Shown here: positions 14,101 to 25,800 of the stretch, in pieces | How positions within the stretch are numbered: the first letter of the stretch is position 1 | Layout: each line of letters starts with the position of its first letter | NCBI RefSeq assembly: GCF_001949145.1 | Contig: NW_019091531.1 | Location: forward strand, 151,716 to 200,230 | From: Acanthaster planci | Lineage: Eukaryota > Echinodermata > Asteroidea > Valvatida > Acanthasteridae | Reading direction: 5' to 3' | DNA: 48,515 nt | The notes under the pieces: generated by a model | Databases searched by the model: none | Seen by the model: only the letters and a program-made list of their open reading frames with translations | Told to the model about the DNA's origin: nothing | Translations under genes and position numbers: made by a program

Positions 14101-14239
14101 TCGGTAATAATAATTCGAACTGTTATGTTCCCTTGAATTTAAAGAGCTAAGAGTACCAGATTTTATTCAAAGGTCTCTCGCAAAAGACTTATTGGCAACG
14201 TTTCAAATATGGACCCACACACAGTAGACCAGTATGAGG

Positions 14240-14743
14240 AAGACTTGTAACGAGTCACTAATTTTGTGACTCGGGTCGAGGAGAGTCATTGTCACGCAAG
14301 TGACTGAGTCGAGTCGATAGTCATCAGGCAAAAAAAGTTGACTCGTATCAAGTATTTAGCTCGAATCGATTTGAGACACCAATATTTGAACACAATACAA
14401 TAAATAGAAACAAGACAGAAAGCCATTTCTGTCATTTAAAATTAACCTCTGGGTTTCTACATGTGGTTACACACATCCTACTCTAAGACTTGATGATAAT
14501 AACACATGAAATATAAACCGGCACTGTAAGTAAACTGTAAATAAATTTCTCGCAAAAAAGTTGGCTTTTACTTTTGAGATTTGAGTCTTATTAACTTTAA
14601 CGCGAGTCGGGTCTTCTGTTAAGGGACTCGTGTTGAGTGGAGTCATTTGTTCGCATTGACTACAATTGAGTTGAATAGAGTTGCCAAAACTTGTGACTCC
14701 AGTCGGACTCAGTCGAGTCACAGACTTGAGTCATGACAACTCT
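14240..14743 (-). repeat. Dispersed repeat rich in GACTCGAGTC palindromes, copy 2 (inverted)
   Basis: This is the inverted, diverged partner of the repeat at 6846-7320, about 504 bp. Reverse-complemented it begins AGAGTTGTCATGACTCAAG, carries a TGCCGGTTTATATTTCATG core and a TTGTGTTCAAATATTGGTG block, and ends with GTGACTCGTTACAAGTCT. GACTCG-type motifs cluster at both ends as in copy 1. Many substitutions and small indels separate the two copies, so neither insertion is recent. Confidence 0.8.
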
Positions 14744-16219
14744 GGTATAATTTTTTTTTTTGTCAGACAAAGAATCGTCATGTTCGTTTGAGCTTGTGCA
14801 CATTAGCTGCGGTGTCTCCAAGTCTCCTTGTGGGAGGGGATGAATATCTGGCAATGAACCTTATTCGAACATGGCAAACTTTCAGTCGTGGTTGGGATAA
14901 TAGTTATGGGTGTAAATACAAACAAAACTGTGAAGAACATAGTTTGTCCCCTAAAAATTATTAATCTCTTGCCGAACCTGTTCCATTGTAAAACGAGGTT
15001 GCAATGTAAGCAAGGAGCAATGGTGTTGCAATGTAAGCAATGGCAACGTCGTTGCTTACCGGAACGTGATCTAAACACAGGCACTTAATCGACTTTAATG
15101 AACCAGTAACATCCACACCTTCTCCCCATTCTGATTCATTATCGGTCGGTTTTTGACACTTTGTCTCTTGATACATCATCTGCTGACAAATGATGCGGTA
15201 TTAGTTTGCTTTGTAAATATTATCCATGGACAGGTAATATATGATTGGTGAGATATTTGACTACACCATTGGTCAATTTGTGATACATTATCAGTTATTG
15301 ATACATTATCCGTTGGTGATTACATTATCAATTGTAACACCTTCTGTCAGATGTTCCGGCAGTGGTCTTTCTTGTTCCCCTGAAACTTGTGAATTCACAA
15401 AACAGTATAAGCCCATTCACAATGTCGGTTTACAATCAAAACAGCTTGAGAGAGGGTCCGGGTTAAGATGCCGATTTCCACATGGGAATTAAACTACTCT
15501 TGGGACGTCACTTAGTTCATGTTATTTTTTACAAACTTCACCGTAGATTCTTAATGAATTTAAAGTTACAAAATTTATGAATCTACAGGTAGTGTGGTGC
15601 AAACAGCACAAGCAAACAGCTAAATACATCTGTGTAGCTGCAATCAATTTGCTTTAATACAACTCTTCAAAATGCATCTTTATTTCTCAGTTAACCCCTT
15701 CAACTTTTGTTTCTCTGCTTAAAAGGGTATTTCGTTGCCTTTTGGATTTTGTGCCAATAAGTAGTTCCATTTTCAGGAGCAAGACTGTGATATCATTCCA
15801 GGAAGAAAGCCTATAAGTGCTACATTTGTTTCTACACAAAATGTCTGCATTTTTGTAGATTTTGCTGGAGTAAATTTTCCTTTCTATGCTGATTCACTGT
15901 TAGTTATGTGCATAGAGACAGAGCATAAATCCCTTTCTCAGAAAGGTTTTCAGTGGATATATTCTGGCTTCACAATTTGAACAGTAAAGCCCATGCACTG
16001 AACAATGCCTTCCTTGGATGACATCACTGCGACAGCGCCCTCAGGGAAGCATGGATAATTGTTAGTGTGTTATTCAAAAAGTGCACTTTTCAATGCTTTT
16101 AAAAAGAAATGTAAAAAGTTTTCATACATCAAAAAGAGTTCAAAGTTGAAAAAAAAAGTGTCTAAGAAAAGTTCACTGCAGGTACACTTTAATAGCCTCT
16201 TTGTTTTGCGCAGACACAT
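14744..16219. other. No supported gene, short local repeats
   Basis: TTGCAATGTAAGCAA is present twice (near 14999 and 15028) and GATACATTATC-like units are repeated near 15288-15332. No coding motif was found. Confidence 0.6.
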
Positions 16220-16338
16220 GATCGCGATCAGTGATCCGACGTTGGTTCACTGACACCGAAAACCCGCCTAATGGATGCAGCGAACCAGCCTTGGGACCAC
16301 CGATCGAGATCAAGATCCGTGTGAAACAAACAGGGCCT
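16220..16338 (+). repeat. Fragment related to the element at 36.9-37.6 kb
   Basis: This stretch shares, in order, an ACTGACA-CCGAA-CCCGCCT block, GATCAAGATCC and CAAACAGGGCCT with the right end of the 36866-37609 element. A further GATCGCGATCAGTGATCCGAC block lies at its start. The match is patchy with indels. It is best read as one end of an old copy of the same mobile family. Confidence 0.45.
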
Positions 16339-19300
16339 ATGCTGAAAACTAATGCTTTAGCTTTCTCGTATAAACTGTACAAGTTAGGGGTGATTGTGGC
16401 AGGATTTTAATGACTAAAATGTTAAGTCGTTGTGAATGACGGGATAGCACGAAAAACGACAGCCTTTTTTCTTGCTGTCCAAGAGCCTGGAAAACAACGA
16501 AAGTTCAAAAAGAGGTAACATGCCTTGCATCCGCTTCATCTAAAACAATTCCTCTCCGTAAACATGCTTTTGTGAAGTAACTCCGTAAAACTTTGCCGTG
16601 AGATTAAGGATGGTTTTACATTACACTGTTTAACTTTACCATTCAACATTTTGATATTTCGTTGTTCCCAGTGCACCCTATCACCTCCACTGTTTCTCCT
16701 TTTATTTACATTTATCATTCATATTTAGATATTTAATAAATTTATTTTCCATAATTATTGTCTTTGCTTTTTGCACTTGGTAAATTGGCTGTGTAATGCT
16801 TTTCTCTACATCTCACCTTAAATTTCCCCCTTTCAAATTCCTTGCTCGTTTTACTTCTTCTCTGTCAGTTTTCCAAGGTTCATATTTAATTCTGACCACC
16901 AGTTTACTTGAATTTTAATCACGAATTTTCACTGTTTTTGATTGCCAGTAAACAAAGGACAATCCGACAACTATGGATCAATCCATTAATGATGGATGAT
17001 TCTAGGAAACAGATAAATGACTAAATTAATCGAATTGACCACAGGAACTTCCGTACCGATCAGTACTTCTCATGTGATATTCTTGTGTCATGCATTTTTC
17101 AAATGAAATAATGCCACGAAGAACGTGGGCATTTCGATGTTTATCCATGTACATGTAACAAAATATCAAGATCCCTGATCATGAATTGAGTCAGACAATG
17201 CAATGGTTCCAAATCAATCTACTAGTTAAACCTCTGTGTGGCTGGTATCGCACTTCCATTCAATCACATCCACAATTGCTGTTTACATACACGCTTGACT
17301 TCATTTGCCGACTGCTTGTGTGTGATTCTATCGTTTCCTGCTACAAAACTGTGCATGTTGAATGCTAACAATTGGTTGCCATCCCGCCAAAGGGTTGACA
17401 ATAAGGCCTAGAAAAGCCTAAGAATGAGAGAATAATCAAGGCCACGGGTAGGCTAAAGTTTAACACAGCTAGTAAACACTGGACCACGGATGGAATTTAT
17501 CTCACCGCAAAAAGAATTGACAATGTTTTTGAGGGCAACAGTTGTGAGGGTGAAAAAGTTGAAGTCAGAGAACGGACTCATAATTGCATAGATTCGTGCA
17601 TAAATGGCTTTGCAGGAATACAGTCCTCGTACGGCCATTGAACTAATTCATGCGAAAACTGCGTATTGAAAGTTGACGTGTCGTTCCTGTTTTTGCTTAT
17701 TGGATTTTAGGAGTCGCTTTATCAGAAGAAATGTCGTGCTTTAACCTCAGGATGCCCATTTCAAGTGGCTATTTGTTTGGTCAATATTTTCCATGGAAAA
17801 AAAAAAACTCACATAAGCTGAAAAAATGACTTCATCTGGACGGTCGGCTATAAGTACACTGTACATGCTGCATGCATGCGAAGTACATTCCTAACCTGAT
17901 CTTACAACTGTACTAGCTTCTTACTCATAATCCGTATTCAGGAAAACAAGCGAGGCTGGAGCTGCTAAACAAAGATTGTGGAGGTTATTTTACAAGCGGT
18001 TACGCAATAGTCGTTCGTATAGCCTCACTTTGACGAAGCAGCTTCTCTTTGAATCCTCCGAGAAACTGATAGTTAATTGTTCGATTTGGAGCAGAACGTT
18101 GGCGTTTTGAGCGGCCTTCCAAAACTTGTGCACAAAAACTACAAGTAATTATGTGCACAGTCAAGATGCGACTTGAACCATTAAACCGAACGAGTATGAT
18201 CGCTTCAGCCGGTCCAGCATGTCGTTACTTTAAAAGCTTTACCGTTTCCCCTGGTGACTGAAACGTTGGGACAGCTGCACACCCCCAACAACGGCGGCGG
18301 GGGGGCAGACACTTCCGCGTTTATGCTCCGCAGGCGAATCCACGTGGAATTCAACATGGGTGCAACAGTTTAAACCAAAGGTGAGTCCTAGCGTCTTGTA
18401 ACTACACCCATAGCCACTTTGTGAGGAAAACATGAATACACACGTATCGGGCGTCAAAGGCGTCCAAACAAAAAATGACGCCAGTCGAGAATTTACAGCA
18501 GCCAAAAACTATTGGTCACCCCGCAGCGCTTACGCGCACATTATTGTGGAGTTCATACCTGGGACGAACACCGGTATAGGTGCCTATGGATTTTTAGCAA
18601 CGCCAGAGCAATAGCTGTTGCTGGTCAGTTGGCGATGTTTTCCCAGCGCAACCAACGGGTTGCGGGCCTCAGAGGTATTTTCGTTACCAGGGAAGCTAGA
18701 TATCAGCGGTATCTATTTTTTCATCTGTGTTTCATGGATCGATCTGTTTTGTAGGCCAAGGAATAATTGGCCGCAAAAAAATAAGGTTAAAGGCGCTACT
18801 TGTGCCGAGCCGTTTTCATGAAAAGCCTTATTGTTCGATACTGGAGCCAATTTAAAAGAACCTGAGGTGTTTCGCTGACAACAAAGTGCTGATAACGAAG
18901 GGTGGTAGAGAGACTAAACGCCACAACTACAAAGAGGTCTGTTGGCTTGGGTTGAAACTTGTATGAATAACAAAGTACGGGCGTTTTAGAAGTTTTCATT
19001 AAAAATTGCCATAGCACGGCTCAGAAAAGCTGGGTCAGGAATCTAGCTGCGAGACAATAAAAACGCTGGCTTCATTGCACTAACGGGGTGTGGTATACCA
19101 ACTTGTGTCTGGTCTGTGAAATCAAACACTACAAGTCAAATATAACATGTAGGACTATTTCAAATGTCGCACGCTATCCTTATTTTAGACCACGCTGCAC
19201 TGTTTCGTAAACTGTATAATCCCTTTCTATTTAACTATCCATGCTTTAATTGTGTTGTAGAATCAGCACTATGAAGCATTTCGAAAGCAGGTGTACATTT

Positions 19301-22300
19301 CTACCATGACAAAATGACAAAATGACAACAGTGTGTGATTCGTTGGTATCTCGAAAAAAAAATAAATTAGTAAGGTGTTTCGACTCGCTGCGGGAACAAC
19401 TGCGTTCCCTAGAGCTAAAACTGACAAGATGCTTTTAGCGCGCACTACCTAACTTGATTTGCAGATAGTACATATTTGGGATGTAAAGTCGCAGTGAACA
19501 TGGTCACGCTGTATTATCGGCACTAGCTAAAATTTTTGTCTTCTTAAGATTGCGCTGCGCTCATGGGATGTTTCGCAACGAAAACATTTGCTTTAGACCA
19601 GTAACAAGGGGCACACAGCTCCGAAACAAGATAATACAAACAAGCAGGCCATCCTCAAATTTCAGTCCTTAAAAAGTTTGGATTTGGAAAGGCAGGGAGT
19701 GAGTCTAACGCCACTATAAGTGTCTATATCGAGTTGCAAAAATTTGTCTCTATGTTGTTTGAACTGCCTCTCGCGAGAACTCTGCATTGGAAAACGTTTG
19801 GGTAAAAAGTTAAGGAAAAAATTCCTTTCCCACAGGTTCGTCAATTGCCATTCCACCTTTAATGACTGTTTACATACTGCCCAACTGTCTATTCGCGAGA
19901 TTCACAAATAAAGCAACAACTTGTCGAGGACAATTTACTCAGATATAAGGCAAAGTTATTCAGGCATGGTATCCCTGACGCTGGAGTTGAGTAGTTTGTG
20001 TATGTAAAATTAGGTTACTTGATGTCAGTATATCGTATACAACAAGTTCGACATAGCTGAAACAAAGACAACCCCATCAGCGTCTCTCAACCATGACCAA
20101 ATGCTGATACAACTCATGAAATTAGCTTTTACTGAAAAAAACGCCATTTAAACCACAACTTTAGGCATTTGGGCATTCTCGTTTATACAGGGACAATTTC
20201 CACGCTGGGCATAGAAGTAAGAGAACAATTGCGTATATCAACAGTTAGCACGTTCAACGAGAGTATTGGAATTGGCTCGTTTCACGAACGGAGTGGACAC
20301 TGCCCCACGCCACGGAAAAATAATTGGGTAAAATATTCTTTAATGAGAGGAGTCCAGAAACACCAAAAAGGTGGACGGAAACGACTGTTACCATTTTCCA
20401 TGCGTGTATATAGGCTCCAACGGGGTCGGCATGATTTCCAAAGTTGTGAGATCACCAGACATCAGCCGTTGGTATAGATCAATTTATTAAGCCCACGTCA
20501 TTCAGCCCCCCTCCCTGCTGCCATCGACGGTGATAGACTCCAAGCTTATACACACATACTCCCGTTTTGCGTGCGTCCACAAATTGAATAGGCCACACAT
20601 GCCAATTGATTACTATCACAGAGTCTTGTTGAAGCTTATTGCATAGACCAATCTGATACCGAAGAAAAAACGTCCACTGGGCGTCACCAGCATTTCTTCC
20701 CAAGGGCAAAACCACATTTGATCCAGAGGGAGAAATTCTAGGAGGCAAAGCAAAAATCAGCTGGCAAAAGTTTAAAAAAATAAAAGCGCAAGGGGGGGGC
20801 AGTTTGAGTCCATATTTAGGGCAAATGAGTAAATCCCCTTTGATCTCTATTTTCTCATCTCTTTCGCTTTTTCTTTTTTTTGCATTTAATTTTTCGATTC
20901 CTTTTTTGGGGGGGGGGCTAAGTTTCCTCATGCCCCACCCCCTGCGACGCCCATGCGTTTACTCTTGGGGGTAAAATAACCCGGACCTGTTAACTATGGC
21001 TTAGAGCCTCTGAAAGATTCCCGTCATGGGAATTAGGAACATCGCCAGATGGGACGGAGTTTGTCACTCCCACCATCAGTTAGCCTGGCAAGAATGGAGA
21101 AAGACGGGAAACGGGAGGGGAGGTCATGTAAGTGTCAGTTTGAGTAATAAGACTACCGTTACACTCATGAATTTCACCGACGGTCCGCCGGCGAATTTGG
21201 TAATGGCACACACCATTAATCGTCTGTATCGACGCCCGTGATAATGAAGTCTTCACCTTCATTGCTTTGTTGGTATCAACAGGAAACATTGCATGTTCGT
21301 GGAAAACAAGCCTTATTAGGCCTATAATGAAAGGGGACTGCTGTTGTCCACAGCAAAAGCCCGTCCTGTTGATTTTATGCAACTTGCTCTGCCTGAGTGT
21401 CTCTTTCGTCAAGAAATGACTTGTCAAAAAGAGAAGTAATTTTGTTTTACACCGTATGCTTGACCGGTGCTATCCGACAGCTTGCTCCAACAGGATTTGA
21501 ACCAGCACCTCCTATCCTAAGTGCCAAGTGATGCCCCCAAATAGTTCCAAAGGACCTTCATTATAGCTTTTGCTAAGAGGTGGTTATTTCCCTTCGTCAA
21601 AGAATGAATGCCGGCTACAAGTGTTTCCCTTGTTATCAATAGAGCATGAAAGAAAAAGGTCAGGCAACGAGCTTTCCAAAACCTCGCCCGGTCCCCCTGT
21701 GGGGATTTTACATGGGGCCGTCTTATCACGTTCGATAATTTTGGGAAGAACGATTCCTGACTGAAACCGCCCCATGGAACACTCATGTTGGAACTTTTCC
21801 TTCGTCTTCTTCAAGTAATATTTAGGAAACGTCACCTGGAGATGGGTGAAAACGTTGCAAAGATTTACGTACCTGCAGTCAATAGGTTTCAGATTCAGTT
21901 GAATTGACATGACGCACTTCTTACCAGCAAGGGTTAGACAAAATATTAGAATCTTTCGTAAAGTAGATTATTGCTCTAAGTTTATTTCCCAATAATTAAA
22001 AAATCTGTACAATATTTCGGTATGTTTTCATTTTGGCTTTTACCGACAGACTTCCATAAACTTTACTTCTGTAAAATGTTCACTGGCGCACGAGGCCTCC
22101 GACTGACACTGTTTCCTCATGTGTTTTAGATCTTTGGAAGTGACGGGTCAATTTTTGGCAGGATATTTCTCTTAAAGGTCAGGCAATTTTTCAGTTTCTA
22201 TAAATCGATACACTAGCAGATATTTTACAAAAGACCTTTTTATGAGTTGAATTTTTTAAAGAATTAACCTAACGGAAAATTATTACAAATTCTAACATTT

Positions 22301-23023
22301 CTGCACTTTATTTTTTTGTATCCAACGGTTACGGAAGAGCGCCATCAGAGGTCAACTTTCAGACTCTGTAGCTACTTTCAATGTTTGTTTTCATTCATAA
22401 ATTGTTTTCAACCAGCACACATGGTTCCTAGCGCGAAGAACCCAAACTGGGCATCTCTACCTTCCCTAAAAAATCAATAGAACATGAACAAACATGAACG
22501 AGGCCTACAAAGCTATCTGATAAAATATTTTCATATTTATGGGAATTTTGGGGAGAGGATTGGTAAAACGCCCACAGAAATGAATAAATGAACCACAGTA
22601 ATCAAAACATAGACAAAACCAGCGTTGCAGAAAAGAAAACATCTCGTGCTTTCCAATAGTCCCACACCAAATCAATGAAGTAACTCTTGTTTGGATAAGA
22701 AACGACCACTCTCTCTAAATACGCCTCTGCCTTCGTAACAACGCGTGGACGAACACGTGAAAGGTACAGAAATTAACAGCAGGTTGATTTTGCTACCTTT
22801 ACAGCAAAGATATTCAAACTGTAACATTAATGTAGCGGGCGCTGCTTTTATTACAGAAATTAAAGGTAGCTGGTTCCATTGGTAAAATCCCAAAGATGGG
22901 ACTACCGAATAATCCTGGAATGTATTACTTGAAAGGAAGTACATAACGGCCTCAATCAGTCTGTCAATTATTCCGCCCAGAATGCTGAAGTTTTCGAGAA
23001 AACAGAAATTTATCTTTTTTTCA

Positions 23024-23043
23024 CGATGGTCGCCCGACCATCG
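23024..23043. repeat. Short perfect hairpin
   Basis: CGATGGTCG, a CC loop and CGACCATCG form a perfect 9-bp stem. It follows a T-run. There is no neighbouring gene to which it could be assigned as a terminator or regulatory site. Confidence 0.7.
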
Positions 23044-23934
23044 ATTCCTATTAACACACCTAATCCGTTAACAGGTGCCAGTTTTTATGTTGTGGGGGTC
23101 TGAATGAATGGTTATACTAAAAGCAGCTAAACCATACCAGCAGAAATGCATCAAACACACTGTAAACTGAAATTAGAGGAAAATGAGTGTAAGGTTTACA
23201 GCAGAAAATAAATTGGATCCGTTTGAAGTTAAATTTTATTTAACAAAAGGATTTTCTTCACTCAAAACTTTGCGAACCAAAATCATCGCAAAGCATAATG
23301 GTATGGTTTAAACATGGTGGCCGTTCCCGGGATGCACAGACTGGTTCCCGTCCCTTCCGTAGTCTCCAGACGTCTTGCAGACGTTCTTCAAACAGGGATC
23401 GGTTGAAGGTAATGATTCCGGCCGAATCCTGCTGGTTTTATGTTAATGAGAATTTAGCATAATTGCACAATGGAACACTTTCACGTGACAAAACTTAAGA
23501 ATACTTTCTTCAATTGATTAACACTCTCTCTACAGAGCCATTGCTGTACGCAACACACTTTCAAACGTGTTAAACTGCTTTTTAGTGATAACCAATTCCA
23601 TAATTAAACATTTCTGAAGCTTTCCCGAGAGCCATTTGTTCGGCTGTCACGTGAACAAAAGAGTGTATGTAAACATCATCTCTGTAATAAGAAAAAGCAA
23701 TTGCGCACGTGTTGAACTAACCAGACCTGGTCCCCATACCAACTTATACCATGCAAGACATGGGACGGAGGGGTACCCCCCACCTGTCCAATCCCTATAC
23801 ATACTGTAGACTATTGTTACCTAACACATCCCCCTAGAAGTCTGTAAAGAAATCTTGAGATTCCGATCAAACAATGACCAATACAAAGGCGTCTCCGTCC
23901 GATATCTCGCTTCAAATGTACCAAATAGCTACCG

Positions 23935-23953
23935 GTCCCTATATAATAGGGAC
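23935..23953. repeat. Short perfect hairpin with TATATAA core
   Basis: GTCCCTAT and ATAGGGAC pair perfectly around three bases. The core reads TATATAA, which resembles a TATA box, but no gene start is visible nearby. Confidence 0.6.
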
Positions 23954-24954
23954 GGGGACCAGTCCAGGAGCTGCATAGCGAGTGGATTTTCGTCAACAGA
24001 AGAACGATATCCAAGTGAACCCTCCGATGTTTGGAGATGCAATTCCCTCTTAACCCATAATTGTTAGTCAACTAAGAATAGAGTGTTTAGATTTTCATTG
24101 ACGTGTAAGCTGACGTAAAAGTGTCATTAAGCACGATCACGCACGCACGTGCATTACTCGTGCAAGTTGGCTGTATTTTATTGCAGAATGAAGTTCTTTC
24201 ATGAATCCGCTATGCTACACCGCCGAGACGGAGCATAGATTGATTTCACATAAGCGCCGTCTGCGCATATCTGAATCGAAACCGAGGCTCTCTGTGTTGG
24301 ACTTCGTCGCGCGCGCCCGCGGAGTCCACACAGTACATGGAGTATCCGGTTCGTAAGTGTGACGCCACTTCAGTTTAAACTACGCCCACTGCACAAAATA
24401 CACGACCATCGCAGGTACGTTAGTTCGCGGTCAACTGTCGTTATTTTTTCTTTTGATTTTACGTGTCGAGTCATCCTGATAGACTCTTCTACAAAAATTT
24501 GCATCCTGAATAGTCTGAATTTAACATACCTTTATGTATTTTGTGTCTTAACTCCTTACTTTCAATCGTCTGATCGTATTAAGAATTGAAGCCGACACAT
24601 ACAACCTCTTTTTCAAACGCGGAAGTGCGCAGATGGACGCTAAAAGCGTCGTATTGGGATCCCTCTATTACTCCAAGGAAATTCACCGATTACTCCTGGC
24701 TGTTGAAAACTGCTCTTTTTTAAGGCAGAGAGAAACTGTCATGCCTATCTCCACTCTGACCCCTCGGGTCACTACGAACGCCCTGTACTTCATGGACTTT
24801 ACGCAAGATAAAATTACAAGATCTTCGATTTAACCGTTGAAAATACCGCTCTGTTTTTCTCGATTTTTCACAAAGTAAACGTTCACTTCAACAGTGGAAT
24901 AAATGCTGCAGTAAACCTTATACCACGAATCTACCAATCTTGGTAAATTACACC

Positions 24955-24996
24955 CAAAAAAAACAAAAACAAAAACAAAAACAAAAAACAAAAAAG
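24955..24996. repeat. A-rich (AAAAAC)n microsatellite
   Basis: Repeated AAAAAC units, ending in longer A-runs. It could be an old retrotransposon tail, but nothing recognisable precedes it on either strand. Confidence 0.9.
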
Positions 24997-25727
24997 GTCT
25001 CATCTCCCTTTAAACGCCCAAACCACTATCAAACAGACCTGTATCATAATGACGCCACACTTTATTTAGACTTGCGCCTACCTATGACAGTGTGTTGGGA
25101 TGCGATCCATAGAGCAGCATAGAAAAGCGCTCATATAAACAAATCGGGAGGTCATTATGATTTATGTTGGAAAAAAACTGAAATGGAGAATGGGAAAATT
25201 TGGAAAACAATCTATATTCCATTGAAATCATTTGCTTACGATTTACTCTGAAGGCCATCTAGGTCCCAAACTTCAAAAACCTGTTCATGATTTTGTTCAG
25301 AGCTTCGATATTTATTGTCTGAGTTGAAACATTTCTGAATAAATATGGAAAAACAGCATGTAATGATTTTTTTAGGCATGAACTTAATTGCTAAAAATTC
25401 TTCAAAAATAGGTTCTTAAAAAATTATCCACAGTCTTACAATCGCGCTGAGTATCAAGAATTGCGCCCGAATTGTGAATGAAATTCTTCAGTCAATCATA
25501 GTATTGTGCTTTAAAGTTCAGAAAAACAGGAAACAACGTACCCTCAGATGGCTTGTAAACATAAGTAGAAAAAGAAAAGAATCTACATAGGCCTACATGT
25601 ATACCATTTTGCTACGAATGTAATGTTGGTGTTGTCATCACAACTGACCTCCAAGGTTTATGCTCCAAGGTTACAAGGCATTCTGATTTCAGCTCCATTC
25701 GTATTTCAAGAACTGGGGGAAGACAAT

Positions 25728-25800
25728 TGCTTTAGTAGGATTCGAACCAATGACCTTCTGCTTGCTACGGCAAAAGCCTTACCGCTAGAATCGATAAGGC
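25728..25800 (-). repeat. Possible tRNA-derived SINE or tRNA relic
   Basis: On the minus strand a box A-like TAGCGGTAAGGC (25776-25787) precedes a perfect box B, GGTTCGAACC-type reading GGTTCGAATCC (25738-25748), at about tRNA spacing. The segment between them resembles D-arm to T-arm order. The acceptor strands do not pair (the 3' side TAAAGCA has no partner), so it is not a functional tRNA. A second box B-like GGTTCAAATCC lies on the minus strand at 21493-21503 without a good box A. Confidence 0.4.

Larger units (their letters stand above)
16339..25727. other. No supported gene, 9.4 kb
   Basis: This stretch holds the two short hairpins at 23024 and 23935, the (AAAAAC)n tract, G-runs near 20799 and 20905, and a box B-like site at 21493. 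The 150-codon minus-strand frame at 20479-20931 is Lys/Pro-rich at its start because of homopolymers and is not convincing. A CpG-rich patch at 24120-24370 (GTCGCGCGCGCCCGCGG near 24306) is followed by ATG GAG TAT and a GTAAGT near 24353. It could be a promoter with a first exon, but nothing downstream supports it. Confidence 0.5.

Noticed and set aside
20479-20931. 150-codon open frame on the minus strand
   Set aside because: Composition is driven by homopolymer runs, with no domain, splice context or family resemblance.
21493-21503. Box B-like GGTTCAAATCC on the minus strand, possible tRNA gene
   Set aside because: No box A at tRNA spacing and no cloverleaf could be drawn.
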